Position numbers and translations under genes: made by a program | The notes under the pieces: generated by a model | Told to the model about the DNA's origin: nothing | Databases searched by the model: none | The model's input: the letters and a program-made list of their open reading frames with translations, nothing else | Shown here: in pieces, positions 37,744 to 47,973 of the stretch | Position numbering within the stretch: position 1 is the first letter of the stretch | Layout of the letters: every line of letters starts with the position of its first letter | Assembly: GCA_034231615.1 (NCBI GenBank) | Contig: CM067317.1 | Span: 17,126,264-17,190,263 of the forward strand | DNA length: 64,000 nt | Direction: 5' to 3' | From: Meghimatium bilineatum | Taxonomy: Eukaryota > Mollusca > Gastropoda > Stylommatophora > Philomycidae

Positions 37744-39778
37744 CAGAACACAAGGCACTTTTTCCACACAGATACCCATTGGTTATCAAAAGGAAACAAT
37801 GCGTCTTCATTGTACAAGTTGAGGTCAGAAATAGGAATGTTTCTATTGAGGCATAAAATAAATGAACTGTATGAATCATTCATTGACAACACTTTTTCGT
37901 TGACTTATCTGATTTTTTTGTGTTTTCAAGTTATGAGTAACTTTTGAACCTGAAGCTTCAATAATGAAACTCCAACATTCGTGAGTCATATGATATTATC
38001 AACGCTTTTCGAGAGAAAACGCAATTGTTGAAACGGCTACTTTAATCCAATAAAGTTGTTTTTTTCACCTTAGTGAACTTTTGGGTGAATCAACTTGTGG
38101 TCAATATGAACTAAAGATTAAAATTCAGTCATGTTTGAAATCACTGACAGAAGAATTTAACTTCTACTTTTCTGATATTTCGTCTGCTAGTCTTGTATGC
38201 TAACGAGAAATCAATTTGTTATTAACATGGATTTGTTCAAGAAGAAACCATAGAACTGAAGTATGATTCAACTGCCAATGATGATCAGAGAAGGATGAAG
38301 CATAACGAGATGTGGATGCATTATCTGTCATTGTACACTCAAGTTGCCAACGTAGCGATAAGTCTTATTGTACGCTTTTCTTCGTACCCCATCCGAGTAG
38401 AAGGTTTCTTCAATGGGCAATGCAATAAGCAGAAAGCTGAAGTGTCCTTGAATATGAAAGAAAGCACAGAACCACCCCACTGCACGTAGGAAGTAAGAGC
38501 AAGTTGCTCATAATTCATTGGGATAACAAACAAATGAACGAACCCAAATCAAACATATCTATCTGAGTGGAAGTTTTCAGCACTAACTATCGATGTCATT
38601 GTAACATTAAAAGCGATCTCTACCGTACTTTATCTATAATAAGATTAAACATTAAAAAAAATTATCATTAAATGCAAAACAGTAGAGGTTATACCATGTT
38701 TCACATTATCAGTTTGCAAAGTTTGTATTATTTCCTTAATTGAAGTTTACTGTTTCATTAGTTTTATTTTACATTAATCCTGTGTTGTAATGAAAGTCAA
38801 GTTCTTGAAAATGTAGAAATTCTATAATCATATCAAGAAATATAATGATGTCAATTGTTTAACGATTGTGTTAAATCTTGTGGTGTTGTATCTAAAAACA
38901 ATTCTTTAATTGTGTACATTTTCGGAATCTGTCACTTTTGTTTGTTTGTAATTGATAGAAAGTATAGACTGGCCAACATTTTAGGTGTGTAGACGTTGTA
39001 ATCAGATTTCGGTAGTTTGAAATTAATTAAATATATTTATATATGTGTCTACCACAAAAACGGAGATATTAGTGAAAATGCTGCTCTAGTCATGTCTGAT
39101 GTGTATTAGCCTTGTAAAAATGTATATTGCCTTTCTGTTAGCTCTGCACGAAGACATATTTAAAAAAAAATGTTTTGAACGAATTTAGACTGCACATACA
39201 CTTCCACCAGTTTACAACAACTCATATGTTGCGCTGGTTACCAAGACAACACATTGCACATAGGCGCCAGGCCCTCTAATAGAGTTCGTGCAGAAAATAA
39301 ATCGGTGGCAGATCTGTAGAGGCAGCAACATTAGTTCTCTAGGCTTCATCAATCTCGTCAATAAGCCACACAACTCCAAGTGTTGTGCCGGTCGATAAAT
39401 TGTAGACAGAACGCGGGAATCTCGTGCCAAACCAGTTTGCGCCGGTCCTAGAATGGAGTATTCAGAGAACGCACGGGATGTGTGAGCTATATTTATCCAC
39501 GTAACACGTTCGTGCATTTTTACACCGTTAACACAGTTCGAAAATGTTAGTAACTGGTTCTCGTTGTTGTGAATTCATAATTACATCCCAGTTTCAAATA
39601 TAGGTCACGTCATTAAAAAAGCTCGGTCTAGAGTTGTTATGAAATTCTCATGTCTGATTGCAGCTCATTTACTAATTGTACTGGGGTTTCACCATATGTA
39701 GTCTGTCCACGAGAAAATATGGGAAGACATTCACGACTGGACAGCGTTGACTTTTACCACCTCCCAAACATTGACATT
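37744..39778. other. no gene recognised
   Basis: Chance frames at 38295-38489, 38339-38533 and 39212-39517. The stretch 39210-39500 is richer in GC than its flanks and could be an unrecognised retroposon; no motif or TSD was found. Confidence 0.35.
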
Positions 39779-39779
39779 G

Positions 39780-40067
39780 AATCATGAATCGCCCGTGTGT
39801 TGCCGGGGCCCGAAAGGGGAGTAAAGAATAGCAACACTGTTTACCTTCCACGCATGTCGTAAAAGGCGACTAAGGAGGTTATGGGATGGAGTTGGCTGTC
39901 CTATCCCATATAAGGTCAGTGACCCAAAGCAATGATGAAGTCGGATGTGTTAGGCCGAAAGGCGCAGATATCGCAGCAATGCTGTAAACCATGACACAAC
40001 GCATTCCGTTCTCCGGACTACATCCTGCTAATCTGCAGGAGTGTGAAAATGAAGAAGAATCATGAAT
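39780..40067 (+). mobile_element. SINE subfamily A, near-consensus full length with TSD
   Basis: The element is 39790-40057. AATCATGAAT at 39780-39789 and 40058-40067 is a perfect 10-bp target-site duplication. It starts CGCCCGTGTGTTGCCGGGGC, then has GCATGTCGTAAAAGGCGACT, GGATGTGTTAGGCCGAAAGG and GCAGCAATGCTGTAAACCAT. It looks the least diverged of the A copies. Confidence 0.97.
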
Positions 40068-40159
40068 GTTGGAGAGAGGCTGTGAAAACTTCCTTAGATT
40101 GTTCCAACAATTTGGGCTTGTTTCTTTTGATCCTCATAAATCACACGTAATGAAGCTCT

Positions 40160-40650
40160 TGTTTCCTATGTTCAATGGGTTCAATGTTCAATTTCCTCCA
40201 TTGTTTTCTTTCATACAAGAAGACGTAAATCTACGCGGTATACAATGGGTTTCCCTATAGCTTTCTTGCATACACTTAACCCTAAGCCGTGACCGATCAG
40301 CTGTGTAGAAGACACGTTCATTGAAGTAATTAGGACTTCATTTGTGACGTTTTTGATTATTAATGGGCTATCGATTTGGCACGATTTATGTACTTGGAGT
40401 CGCATGCCAAAATATAGCCAAGGCCGACCAATAGATCGCAAGGAAATCTACCCATATGTCATATTTATGTTTGATTTACGAGAGGTCTTTATTGGAGAAG
40501 GTGGTGCTTAAGCGGTGTGCAATGGGGTTTTCCCATAACTTTCTTTCATACCCAGGAGGGTTAGCTATAAGCAGTGTGCAATATGTTATCCCCATAGCTT
40601 TCTCTCATACCAGAAGATTTAGTTCTAAGAGGTATGCAGTGCTTTACGAG
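40160..40650. repeat. repeat family F copy 2 with internal about 57-bp tandem units
   Basis: Units of the type GCGGTGTGCAATGGGGTTTT plus CCCATAGCTTTCTTTCATAC occur twice near 40170-40265 and three times near 40510-40650. Between them AAATATAGCCAAGGCCGACC and GAGGTCTTTATTGGAG match family F copy 1 at 33170. The frames at 40066-40260 and 40456-40659 are this repeat. Confidence 0.7.
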
Positions 40651-40867
40651 GTCTCATAATCTACAAGGGGATATATGCCCTTTTGCAGAATAATCCTGAT
40701 TATTGATCCCAAACAGTATCGATTATCTTTGCTGATCAACTTCTTTCGAGCTTTTCATTGGCTGGCGGTACAAAGTAACCCATATCAGTTACATAAGACA
40801 GTGGCACTGTTTGGAATAAGCCTGCGGGACTAGTTTGGAGGATGACTTGGTCTATGTCTACGATTTT

Positions 40868-41009
40868 CCCTCAAACTCTCACTGAATGCCTCTTGTAGCA
40901 AAACAAAGCTCCTACTAGGTTTCCAGTAGCATGTAATATAAGGAGCGGAATTACGTTGTGTCGCGGTTTTATTTGCTCAAATGGTATAAAACATCCGTCT
41001 TCGGCGTGA
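40868..41009 (-). mobile_element. SINE subfamily B
   Basis: On minus it starts CACGCCGAAGACGGATG and keeps the AAATAAAACCGCGACACAAC block and the 3' domain. A TA microsatellite adjoins the head; the TSD is not clear. Confidence 0.85.
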
Positions 41010-41146
41010 TATATATATATATATATTTTTTTCCAGGTCTCTTCTGCAAATGAATACCAAATTTCATAAAAGCCTGTAACCTTTTGGGGATATTTCTTTT
41101 CAATGTTAGCCAGTTACAATTTTTTAAGTTTCATGACAATGATCAC

Positions 41147-41572
41147 TTCCCAGAGCAGTAATAACCTATGACTGAAGAGAGTATCACTTAAATCACAAAC
41201 TCCCAGAGCAGTAATAACCTATGACTGAAGAGAGTATCACTTAAATCACAAACTCCCAGAGCAGTAATAACGTATGACTGAAGAGAGTATCACTTAAATC
41301 ACAAACTCCCAGAGCAGTAATAACCTATGACTGAAGAAAGTATCACTTAAATCACAAACTCCTAGAGCAGTAATAACCCATGACTGAAGAGAGTATCACT
41401 TAAATCACAAACTCCCAGAGCAGTAATAACCTATGACTGAAGAGAGTATCACTTAAATCACAAACTCCTAGAGCAGTAATAGCCTATGACTGAAGAAAGT
41501 ATCACTTAAATCACAAACTCCCAGAGCAGTAATAACCTATGACTGAAGAGAGTATCACTTAAATCACAAATT
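41147..41572. repeat. minisatellite, 53-bp unit, 8 copies
   Basis: The unit is AATCACAAACTCCCAGAGCA plus GTAATAACCTATGACTGAAG and AGAGTATCACTTA. Units are almost identical, so the array is young or being homogenised. Confidence 0.98.
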
Positions 41573-41726
41573 CCGCGATTATCCACAGCGATAATTCCGA
41601 TGTGAACTAAACACTGTCCAACCTCGAACCAGCAACTCGTCAAACAATTGGTCAGAGATCTTCAAATGTTTGTCTAATATATGTTATACATGATAATCTG
41701 GACGTCACCGGACTATTCTCATGCAT

Positions 41727-42175
41727 GAATGCTTTGTGATTCAATGAACATGATCCGAGAAGTTGAAGCGGAATTAGTCCGCTGTCAATGGATGGAGTTA
41801 TTGACACAATATTTGACCAGAAAGATTACCTTTATATTCATACCAGGACATGCGGGGTTGAGGGAAATGAACGATTCGATAGGATGGCGAGCATGGCCAT
41901 AGTGTCAATAAGTACAACAATGGGTTAATCTGACATAGTTAATGCGTTAAATCACCTCGACCTCTCAGAAGATTTTTCATAGTGTGAATTATGGTAATTC
42001 TCAAAATTGCGGGAGATTGGTGTAACGATCGGAACAGCCCGTAAAGGCAAACATAATAGATATATGAAGAGACTGATAAATCAAAATGGAACTGAAACTG
42101 TCGGCCGCTACACCCTGAGATACATTGACACGGGGATCGGAACATATATGGACTTGACTGGTGTGCGTTGATGAT
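41727..42175 (+). mobile_element. jockey-like LINE RNase H fragment, copy 3
   Basis: MLCDSMNMIREVEAELV, then LTRKITFIFIPGHAGLR and broken ERFDRMASMAI, match the RNase H of the LINE at 28236-30150. The homology continues to about 42170, where a SINE A has inserted. Confidence 0.82.
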
Positions 42176-42463
42176 CTTCTTCTTCTTCTGCGTTCGTTCT
42201 CAAACTCCTGCAGCAGGACGTAGTCCGGAGAACGGAATGCGTTGTGTCATGGTTTACAGCATTGCTGCAATATATGTGCCTTTCGGCCTGACACATCCGA
42301 ATTCAGTATGGCTTTAGGTCACTGACCCTATATGGGATGGGACAGCCAACTCCATCCCATAACCTCCTTAGTCGCCTTTTACGACATGCGTGGAAGGTAA
42401 ACAGTGTTGCTATTCTTTGTTCCCATTTCAGGCCCCAGCAACACACATGCGTGCGTTGATGAT
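42163..42463 (-). mobile_element. SINE subfamily A inserted in LINE, perfect TSD
   Basis: The element is 42176-42450. GTGCGTTGATGAT at 42163-42175 and 42451-42463 is a perfect 13-bp target-site duplication, derived from the LINE fragment upstream. The tail is four GAA units. Confidence 0.97.
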
Positions 42464-42475
42464 AAACTGCAGTAC

Positions 42476-42612
42476 TGCCGAAATTTAATATGTCGGGCCT
42501 ATGGCGAAAACAAAACAACGACACAACGCATTTACGTTTTCCGAACAAGATTTCGCTGGAAATTTAGTAGAAACATCCTGCTACAAGAGAGATTCGATGG
42601 GAGTTTGACAAA
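42476..42612 (+). mobile_element. SINE subfamily B, diverged
   Basis: TGCCGAAATTTAATATGTCG keeps the B head with substitutions. CAACGACACAACGCATTTAC and CTACAAGAGAGATTCGATGG follow. Confidence 0.82.
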
Positions 42613-42668
42613 TAACCTGCAGTCATAACTCATGATAATCGTTGATAAAATATGGAATCTAGTGAAGC

Positions 42669-44074
42669 AGACAACTGTATGGGGTGCAAAGAGAACGCAT
42701 TGCTCTAGGCGGACCCAGGGTTAGCAGATAACCAAGATCCCAAATGTACCTCCTCGCGGTGCACCCTGGTAACAGAAAACAGCAGCTCGAGCTGATTCTG
42801 GCCAAATCATTTGGGGATCGTGTCCGAGAATGTGGAGGAAGCAGATGGAAAGAGATTTGACTGCAAAAGAGACACAATATCTCCGACACCATTTGTATCA
42901 CCACATACAGCGACACTGTCGACATACAGTGACGCATGTAAGTCCAGTCAGAACATTGGAGGGGCGGCCAATGTAAAAGGCACGTAAAGGTGGATGCTTG
43001 GAAAGAAACAAATATATGTCATAATGAGTACAATGACATAATTAAAGGGCAGAACAGCGCCAGAGGGCAGCGCGAACTGCAAATGAAAAGTGAAAAGTTT
43101 CTAGGAAAGGGTAACTATAAGCTCTGTTAGCTCGAGACGAGCTTCTAGTTAACTGTGATTCTTATAGGCAGAGACCCAGACCCAATCGTGGACGTTCGGA
43201 AAAGCAAGAAGACCTAAACCAACTCTAATGTCGAGCCTTCCTATGCCGGAAATATGCTCGCGAAGAGAAAGGGTTCCGAACCCCATGGGCTTAGGCAAGA
43301 AAGGGACACAGATGGCATCCTGGCCCAACTCAACTGTCAAATTTTCCTATACCGGAAATACACTTGCAGAGAGAAAGGGTTCAGTACCTGATGGGCTCAG
43401 GCAGAAAAGGGACAACGATTTTAGCCCTGGCCCAACTCTACTGTCAAGCTTTCCTATATCGGAAATACACTTGCAGAGAGAAAGGGTTCAGTACCTGATG
43501 GGCTCAGGCGCTATTGGGACAAGTTCGCTCAGCTCGAGAACGCCTTGCTCTCAAACGCGTGGTGTGAGACTGAAACTTGTGCGAGGGGTTAACGATATCT
43601 ATGAATGACGTCTCGGGTAGGAGGGCGAACGAGCCAGGGTCCATCTCTTCTGGCGAGTTCTTCCTCATACGGAACCAGGCTCGTGGATGAGAAAAAAATT
43701 TTCAGTACCCGATGGACACAGGCAGAGTTTGTCCAATTGCACGAGATGGATTCATGGTCGGTGGAGCACCTCGTGCAAGATAGACGCGCTCGACAGTCTT
43801 CTTGGCGAAGAGGCACTACACACCAGCATGCCTGACGACAGATAGACAGGCTGTCACGGACTAGGGACCAAACGCGAAATAAAGGAATGACGAAAACGGA
43901 TGTGCTGGACCTCGGACGTCCTGACCACAAGTGGCCAACCGGGGTGCAAATAATCACAGTTCTACTGTGGAACTTGCAGCACAACGTACTTCACGCTCCC
44001 CGGCGGAAATCACACGAAATATTCATTGTGGTTATATGAGAGAGAACGCAGAAGAAGAAGAAGACAACTTTATG
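42669..44074 (+). mobile_element. GC-rich 1.38-kb retroposon with GAA tail and TSD
   Basis: The element is 42682-44061. AGACAACTGTATG (42669-42681) and AGACAACTTTATG (44062-44074) match at 12 of 13 positions. It ends GAGAACGCAGAAGAAGAAGA, the tail shared by SINE A/B and the RNase-H LINE. The body is clearly more GC-rich than its surroundings and holds a 106-bp tandem array. Its longest frames (126 codons at 43228-43608, 131 codons reversed at 43589-43984) match nothing I recognise. It could be a 5'-truncated 3' UTR of an unseen LINE, a large composite SINE, or a retroposed host transcript. Confidence 0.72.
43213..43530. repeat. tandem array, 106-107-bp unit, 3 copies plus a remote unit
   Basis: CCTATGCCGGAAATA at 43240, CCTATACCGGAAATACACTT at 43346 and CCTATATCGGAAATACACTT at 43453 mark the units. 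Each has AGAGAAAGGGTTC and GATGGGCTCAGGC. A fourth, diverged unit (TTCAGTACCCGATGGACACA near 43700) lies about two unit lengths beyond the third. Confidence 0.9.
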
Positions 44075-44084
44075 AGTCATATCT

Positions 44085-44245
44085 GTATTGATGGGCCCCT
44101 GTGTATTACTGTCATGCATGTCTTAAGAGGTGACTAAGGATGTCTTTGGGAGTGGGATTGACTATCGCACCCCGTAGATCGTAAAAGGGGCTCAGAAGCC
44201 ATGTTAAAGTCAGATGTGTCTGGCTGAAAAGCGCATATTGCAGAT
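44085..44245 (+). mobile_element. SINE subfamily A, 3'-truncated and diverged
   Basis: ATGCATGTCTTAAGAGGTGA, GACTAAGGATG and GTCAGATGTGTCTGGCTGAA follow the A order. The shared 3' domain is lacking. Confidence 0.72.
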
Positions 44246-44386
44246 TTAAGATGTAAGATGTATTGCTATGCTTTAGAAATTCTCACATTGATATAACTTA
44301 ACATCTTTTGAGAATGGAAATGCCTTGTATCTGGGCGTACAATTTTTATGCAATATTTGTCGTTAATTTTAAACACATTCTCCGCC

Positions 44387-44541
44387 GAAGACGGATATGT
44401 CAGGCCATTGGTGTAAATAAAACGGCGAGACAACGCATTTCCATTATCTAGACTACATCCTACTGGAAATCTAGTTGGACCATTGTCCTGCTGCAAGAGA
44501 GATCCAATGGGAGTTTGAGAATGAATGCTGAAGATGAAGAT
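44387..44541 (+). mobile_element. SINE subfamily B
   Basis: It starts CCGCCGAAGACGGATATGTC and keeps AATAAAACGGCGAGACAACG and CTGCAAGAGAGATCCAATGG. The tail is GAAGATGAAGA. It directly abuts the next SINE A in opposite orientation. Confidence 0.9.
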
Positions 44542-44547
44542 ACTGTC

Positions 44548-44732
44548 TGCGATATCTGCGCCTTCAGATCTGACATCCGACTACAGAGTGGCTTCTAGGT
44601 CGTTTTGACTCTATATGGGATTGGACAGTCAATTTCACCCCAATACTGCCCAAATCGCCTCCTACGATATTCATGCAGGTAAATAGTGTTGCTATTCTTT
44701 GCTCCCATTTCCAACTCGAGAATATACAGGCG
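44548..44732 (-). mobile_element. SINE subfamily A, 5' two-thirds
   Basis: CTGTCTGCGATATCTGCGCC at the left is the interior of the family. The TTGCTATTCTTTGCTCCCAT head is at the right. The 3' domain is missing where it joins the B copy. It lies head-to-head with the next element. Confidence 0.8.
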
Positions 44733-44747
44733 TACTCGTGTTCGTTT

Positions 44748-44978
44748 TGTTGACGGGTCCGAGTGGGGAGTAACGAATAACAATAATATTAAATACCCTT
44801 TATGTCATAGAGGCCATTAAGGAGGTTTAGCAGGGGCTATTTTCTGAAGTCGGATGCTTGAGGGAAGAAGGTTCGGGTGTTCTACACAAATTGTAAACTA
44901 TGAAACCATGTATCTAGTTCTCCGGACTACATCCTGCTGGTCTGCAGAAGTTTGAGAACAAATGCAAAGAAGAAGAAT
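44748..44978 (+). mobile_element. SINE subfamily A
   Basis: GTTTTGTTGACGGGTCCGAG, CATTAAGGAGGTTTAGCAGG, TGAAGTCGGATGCTTGAGGG and the 3' domain with CTGCAGAAGTTTGAGAACAA are present. It ends in GAAGAAGAA. Diverged but complete. Confidence 0.86.
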
Positions 44979-45176
44979 GTGAGGTGCATGTATCCACAAC
45001 GACACTGGAGAACACTGGTTTCTGCCACATACCTTATTGGGGCTGAAGTAAAATAGACATAAAGATACACAGATAGACAGATCAACATCGATAGTTCTAA
45101 CTTGGATGAGCAAAAGTGTTTGAACATGGAAAACCACACTAAGGCGACTGCGAACGATAAGCCAGTATTGAATGGT

Positions 45177-45245
45177 GATGAAGTCAATGTTGTATGGTTG
45201 ATGAAGTCAATGATGTATGGTTGATGAAGTTAGTATTGTACGAGT
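45177..45245. repeat. tandem repeat, 23-bp unit, 3 copies
   Basis: GATGAAGTCAATGTTGTATG plus GTT starts near 45177, 45200 and 45223. Confidence 0.85.
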
Positions 45246-45326
45246 ATAATTGACAAGGAATATGAGGTCAGTTGTGCATTACCGCGATTTGTGCTTTCAT
45301 TTTCAAACTAATGCCACAGTATCGTC

Positions 45327-45600
45327 TGTCTGTTGCCGGGACACTGAAAAGAAGCAAAACAATAGCAACACTGTCAACCTTCTATGCATATTGTAAGAGG
45401 CGACTAAAGAGGTATTGGGGTGGACTTAGCTGTCCAATCCCATATTGGCCAAAGAGACTAAGAAGTTATGTTGAAGTCGAATGTGTCAGAACGAAAGACA
45501 TAGATATCGCATCTGTGCTGTAAATCATATAACAATGTATTTCTTTCTCTGTACTATATCCTCCTAATCTGGAGGAGATTAAGAATGAGCGCAAAAGAGG
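45327..45600 (+). mobile_element. SINE subfamily A, diverged full length
   Basis: CTGTCTGTTGCCGGGACACT, AATAGCAACACTGTCAACCT, GTCGAATGTGTCAGAACGAA and TAATCTGGAGGAGATTAAGA follow the A order to the end. It lies tail-to-tail with the next copy. Confidence 0.85.
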
Positions 45601-45605
45601 AGGTA

Positions 45606-45807
45606 GATGTCCTGGTTTACAATGTGGCTCCGATATCTGCGTATTTCTCTCTGACACAATCCGACGTTACTGTGACTTTTGGGTGGCTGTGACTTATTGG
45701 ATGAGACAGCCGACTGGACTCCAGCATCCTCCTCTTTAGGTGACTCTTACGACTTACATGATATTACTATTCTTTGCTCTCATTTCAGATCCAGAAAACA
45801 CACGCGA
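45606..45807 (-). mobile_element. SINE subfamily A, diverged
   Basis: On minus it starts GCGTGTGTTTTCTGGATC and runs through the TAGTAATATCATG and CCTAAAGAGGAGG-type blocks to CCATTGTAAACCAGG at its right-hand end. The 3' domain is absent. Confidence 0.78.
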
Positions 45808-45992
45808 TACTGCCAAGGTTTGAAATGGTAGCAAAAATAGGTTTATCATGCAGGTAGTAAGGGGACACTAAAGAAAGTGTGGCATTTAAGTGGGTACGTC
45901 ATCAAATAAAAAATACAATTTACACATTTCCTTTTTGGGGAAACTTTTTCATTCCGACTGGGATCTAAAATAAGTGTCTTCTTCTAGAAGAC

Positions 45993-46580
45993 TTGCTATT
46001 ATCTGACACATACGCTTATATTATATGTATATTATATTATGTAGTAGTAGTTAAGATGTATTTTGTCATTGGTTATCACCTAGATTTTCTTTTTTTTTGT
46101 TTGTTGTTTTATATACATTACTGCATTTTCTGTCAGTTTTCTACCACTCCTTATGTTCCTGTCTCCTTTATTTTGTTTTTGTGTGTGTGTCTTACCTTAC
46201 TTTCTTCTTGTTTCATTCTCTCCGCTCGTCTTCTATGTCACTCTTTCTTGCATCATTATTTTTTTGTTTGTAGTAGTCTACTCTGTGTGTTTTTGTTAGT
46301 TGTCGTCCGGACGAATACTATATATTCAAAATGTGGTTTGCTTCTGTTTTGTGTTTCTGTTTCTGTTTTGTGTTTCTGTTTTGTGTTTCTGTTGTGAATT
46401 TATGTTTAGTGAGCTTCTGTTAATGTTGTTAGTGTGTTTGTGTTAATTACTGCACCACTTCCTACTTATTTATGTCTCCCCCGCCCTCATTACAATTTGT
46501 TACATCAGACCTTACATCTTCAGTAGGTTAGGTTGCCACCTGACACCCTTGCTACTGTTATATATCTTATTCATTCTATT
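45993..46580. other. T-rich strand-biased region, no gene
   Basis: The 134-codon frame at 45993-46397 is a translation of TTT/TGT/CTT-rich DNA and gives an artefactual hydrophobic peptide. TTCTGTTTTGTGTTTCTG repeats near 46340-46395 add to the effect. A TATTAT run is at the left. Confidence 0.5.
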
Positions 46581-46583
46581 TGC

Positions 46584-46670
46584 CGTTTTGCGTGACCAAA
46601 ATAGCGAGTATCGCTAAAGTTTGTTTGTTTGTTTTGCGTGACCAAAATAGCGAGTATCGCTAAAGTGTAA
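46584..46670. repeat. two-copy tandem duplication, 47-bp unit
   Basis: GTTTTGCGTGACCAAAATAG starts at 46584 and 46631, each followed by CGAGTATCGCTAAAGT. Confidence 0.93.
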
Positions 46671-46887
46671 CGTGTTGTTTTTCCACACAAAAAAATGCAT
46701 ATATGTATTACTGGTGTACCAGCTCGTCAGGATCGTAAATACCGCTTTGATTAGGGAGCGGGGCATTTTCTAAAATATAGTTTGTCACTTCCTTTTTCGT
46801 TAAATTTTTGACAATCTTATCTAGTAAATCATTAAGGGAGAAATAGTTTACTATTTTTGTTTAAAGCTGAATATTTAGCTGAAAGTG

Positions 46888-47000
46888 TATAGCGCCAAGT
46901 TTGTGATGTGACGTGTGTAGAGCCAAGTGTGTAGCGCCAGGTGTGCAGCGCCAAGTCTGTACCGCCACGTGTGAAGCGCCAGGTGTGTAGCGCCAAGTGT
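46888..47000. repeat. short minisatellite, GTGTAGCGCCAAGTGT type
   Basis: Seven or eight diverged units of about 16 bp (AGCGCCAAGTGTGT). GC content is higher than its flanks. Confidence 0.85.
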
Positions 47001-47402
47001 CCTAATATATTTTGTAAATGGGGGAGGAGTATTTAAACCCCAATCCCTCTTTGTAATATACGATATAAGATCTTGTACGATCTTGCAACAAATGTTGTTT
47101 GCGTTATCTCAACAGTGTACGTGCGTGTCCTTGAGAGAGGGAGAAGGCATCGCTGTGTGTATTGAGGATTGTGTGTATCTGGTTTGTGATAAATCAACTG
47201 GGTCAAAGCATATAGTTGTGTTATTGCATATATCAGCGTTGTTAATCACGCTCAAACACCCGCCAAATAATCAAGGTCAACCTACTTTGGAACACCCCCC
47301 ATAACACGAGGTTCTAAAAATATCTAGGTGATGAATTCCCAAGGAAAATTTTTCATTTTCGTTTTCTTCAGATTCATATTTATTGTTTGCGACTACTTTC
47401 AC

Positions 47403-47583
47403 GGGAATATTGTTCTTCTTCTTCAGCGTTCATTCTCAAACTCCTGCTGAATTCTCTTGTAGCAGGACCATGGTCCTATTAGATACATCCAGCAGGATGT
47501 AGTCCAGAAAATGGATACACCGTGTTTCCGTTTTATTTGCACCAATGGCCCGACACATCCGTCTTCGGTGGGAATATTGTTCT
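47403..47583 (-). mobile_element. SINE subfamily B with perfect 14-bp TSD
   Basis: The element is 47417-47569. GGGAATATTGTTCT at 47403-47416 and 47570-47583 is a perfect target-site duplication. It starts CACCGAAGACGGATGTGTCG and ends with a GAAGAAGAA tail. Confidence 0.96.
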
Positions 47584-47741
47584 AAAGCAGTGGTTCTCAG
47601 CGTGAGTCATACAGCTTCCCTGAGGACATAAACTTGCAGTCGATAAGAAAAATGCTGACATTAAGTGGATGAGGGGATATCACATGTCGATCGAGAGGGG
47701 GGAGCTGGGGCACAGGAGGGTAACTATTTGGAGGATAGATA

Positions 47742-47973
47742 ATCATACATGTATCTATATAGACAATCATGCATGTATCTATATAGACAATCATGCATGT
47801 ATCGATATAGACAATCATGCATGTATCTATATAGACAATCATGCATGTATCGATATAGACAATCATGCATGTATCGATATAGACAATCATACATGTATCG
47901 ATATAGACAATCATACATGTATCGATATAGACAATCATGCATGTATCGATATAGACAATCATGCATGTATCGA
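47742..47973. repeat. minisatellite, 24-bp unit, about 9.7 copies
   Basis: The unit is AATCATGCATGTATCGATAT plus AGAC. It holds the palindromes ATGCAT and ATCGAT. Twenty-four is a multiple of three and the unit has no stop in several frames, so four frames on the two strands stay open. None has support as a gene. Confidence 0.98.

Noticed and set aside
41147..41572. CRISPR-like array
   Set aside because: Units are contiguous 53-bp copies without unique spacers, in a eukaryotic genome. It is a minisatellite.
45993..46397. 134-residue hydrophobic membrane-like protein
   Set aside because: The DNA is a T-rich, strand-biased stretch. Hydrophobicity follows from TTT/CTT/GTT codons, and there is no topology pattern or family motif.
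47586..47640. CAGTGGTTCTCAGCG as the terminus of a hAT element
   Set aside because: Only one end is visible and no partner terminus or 8-bp duplication was found.
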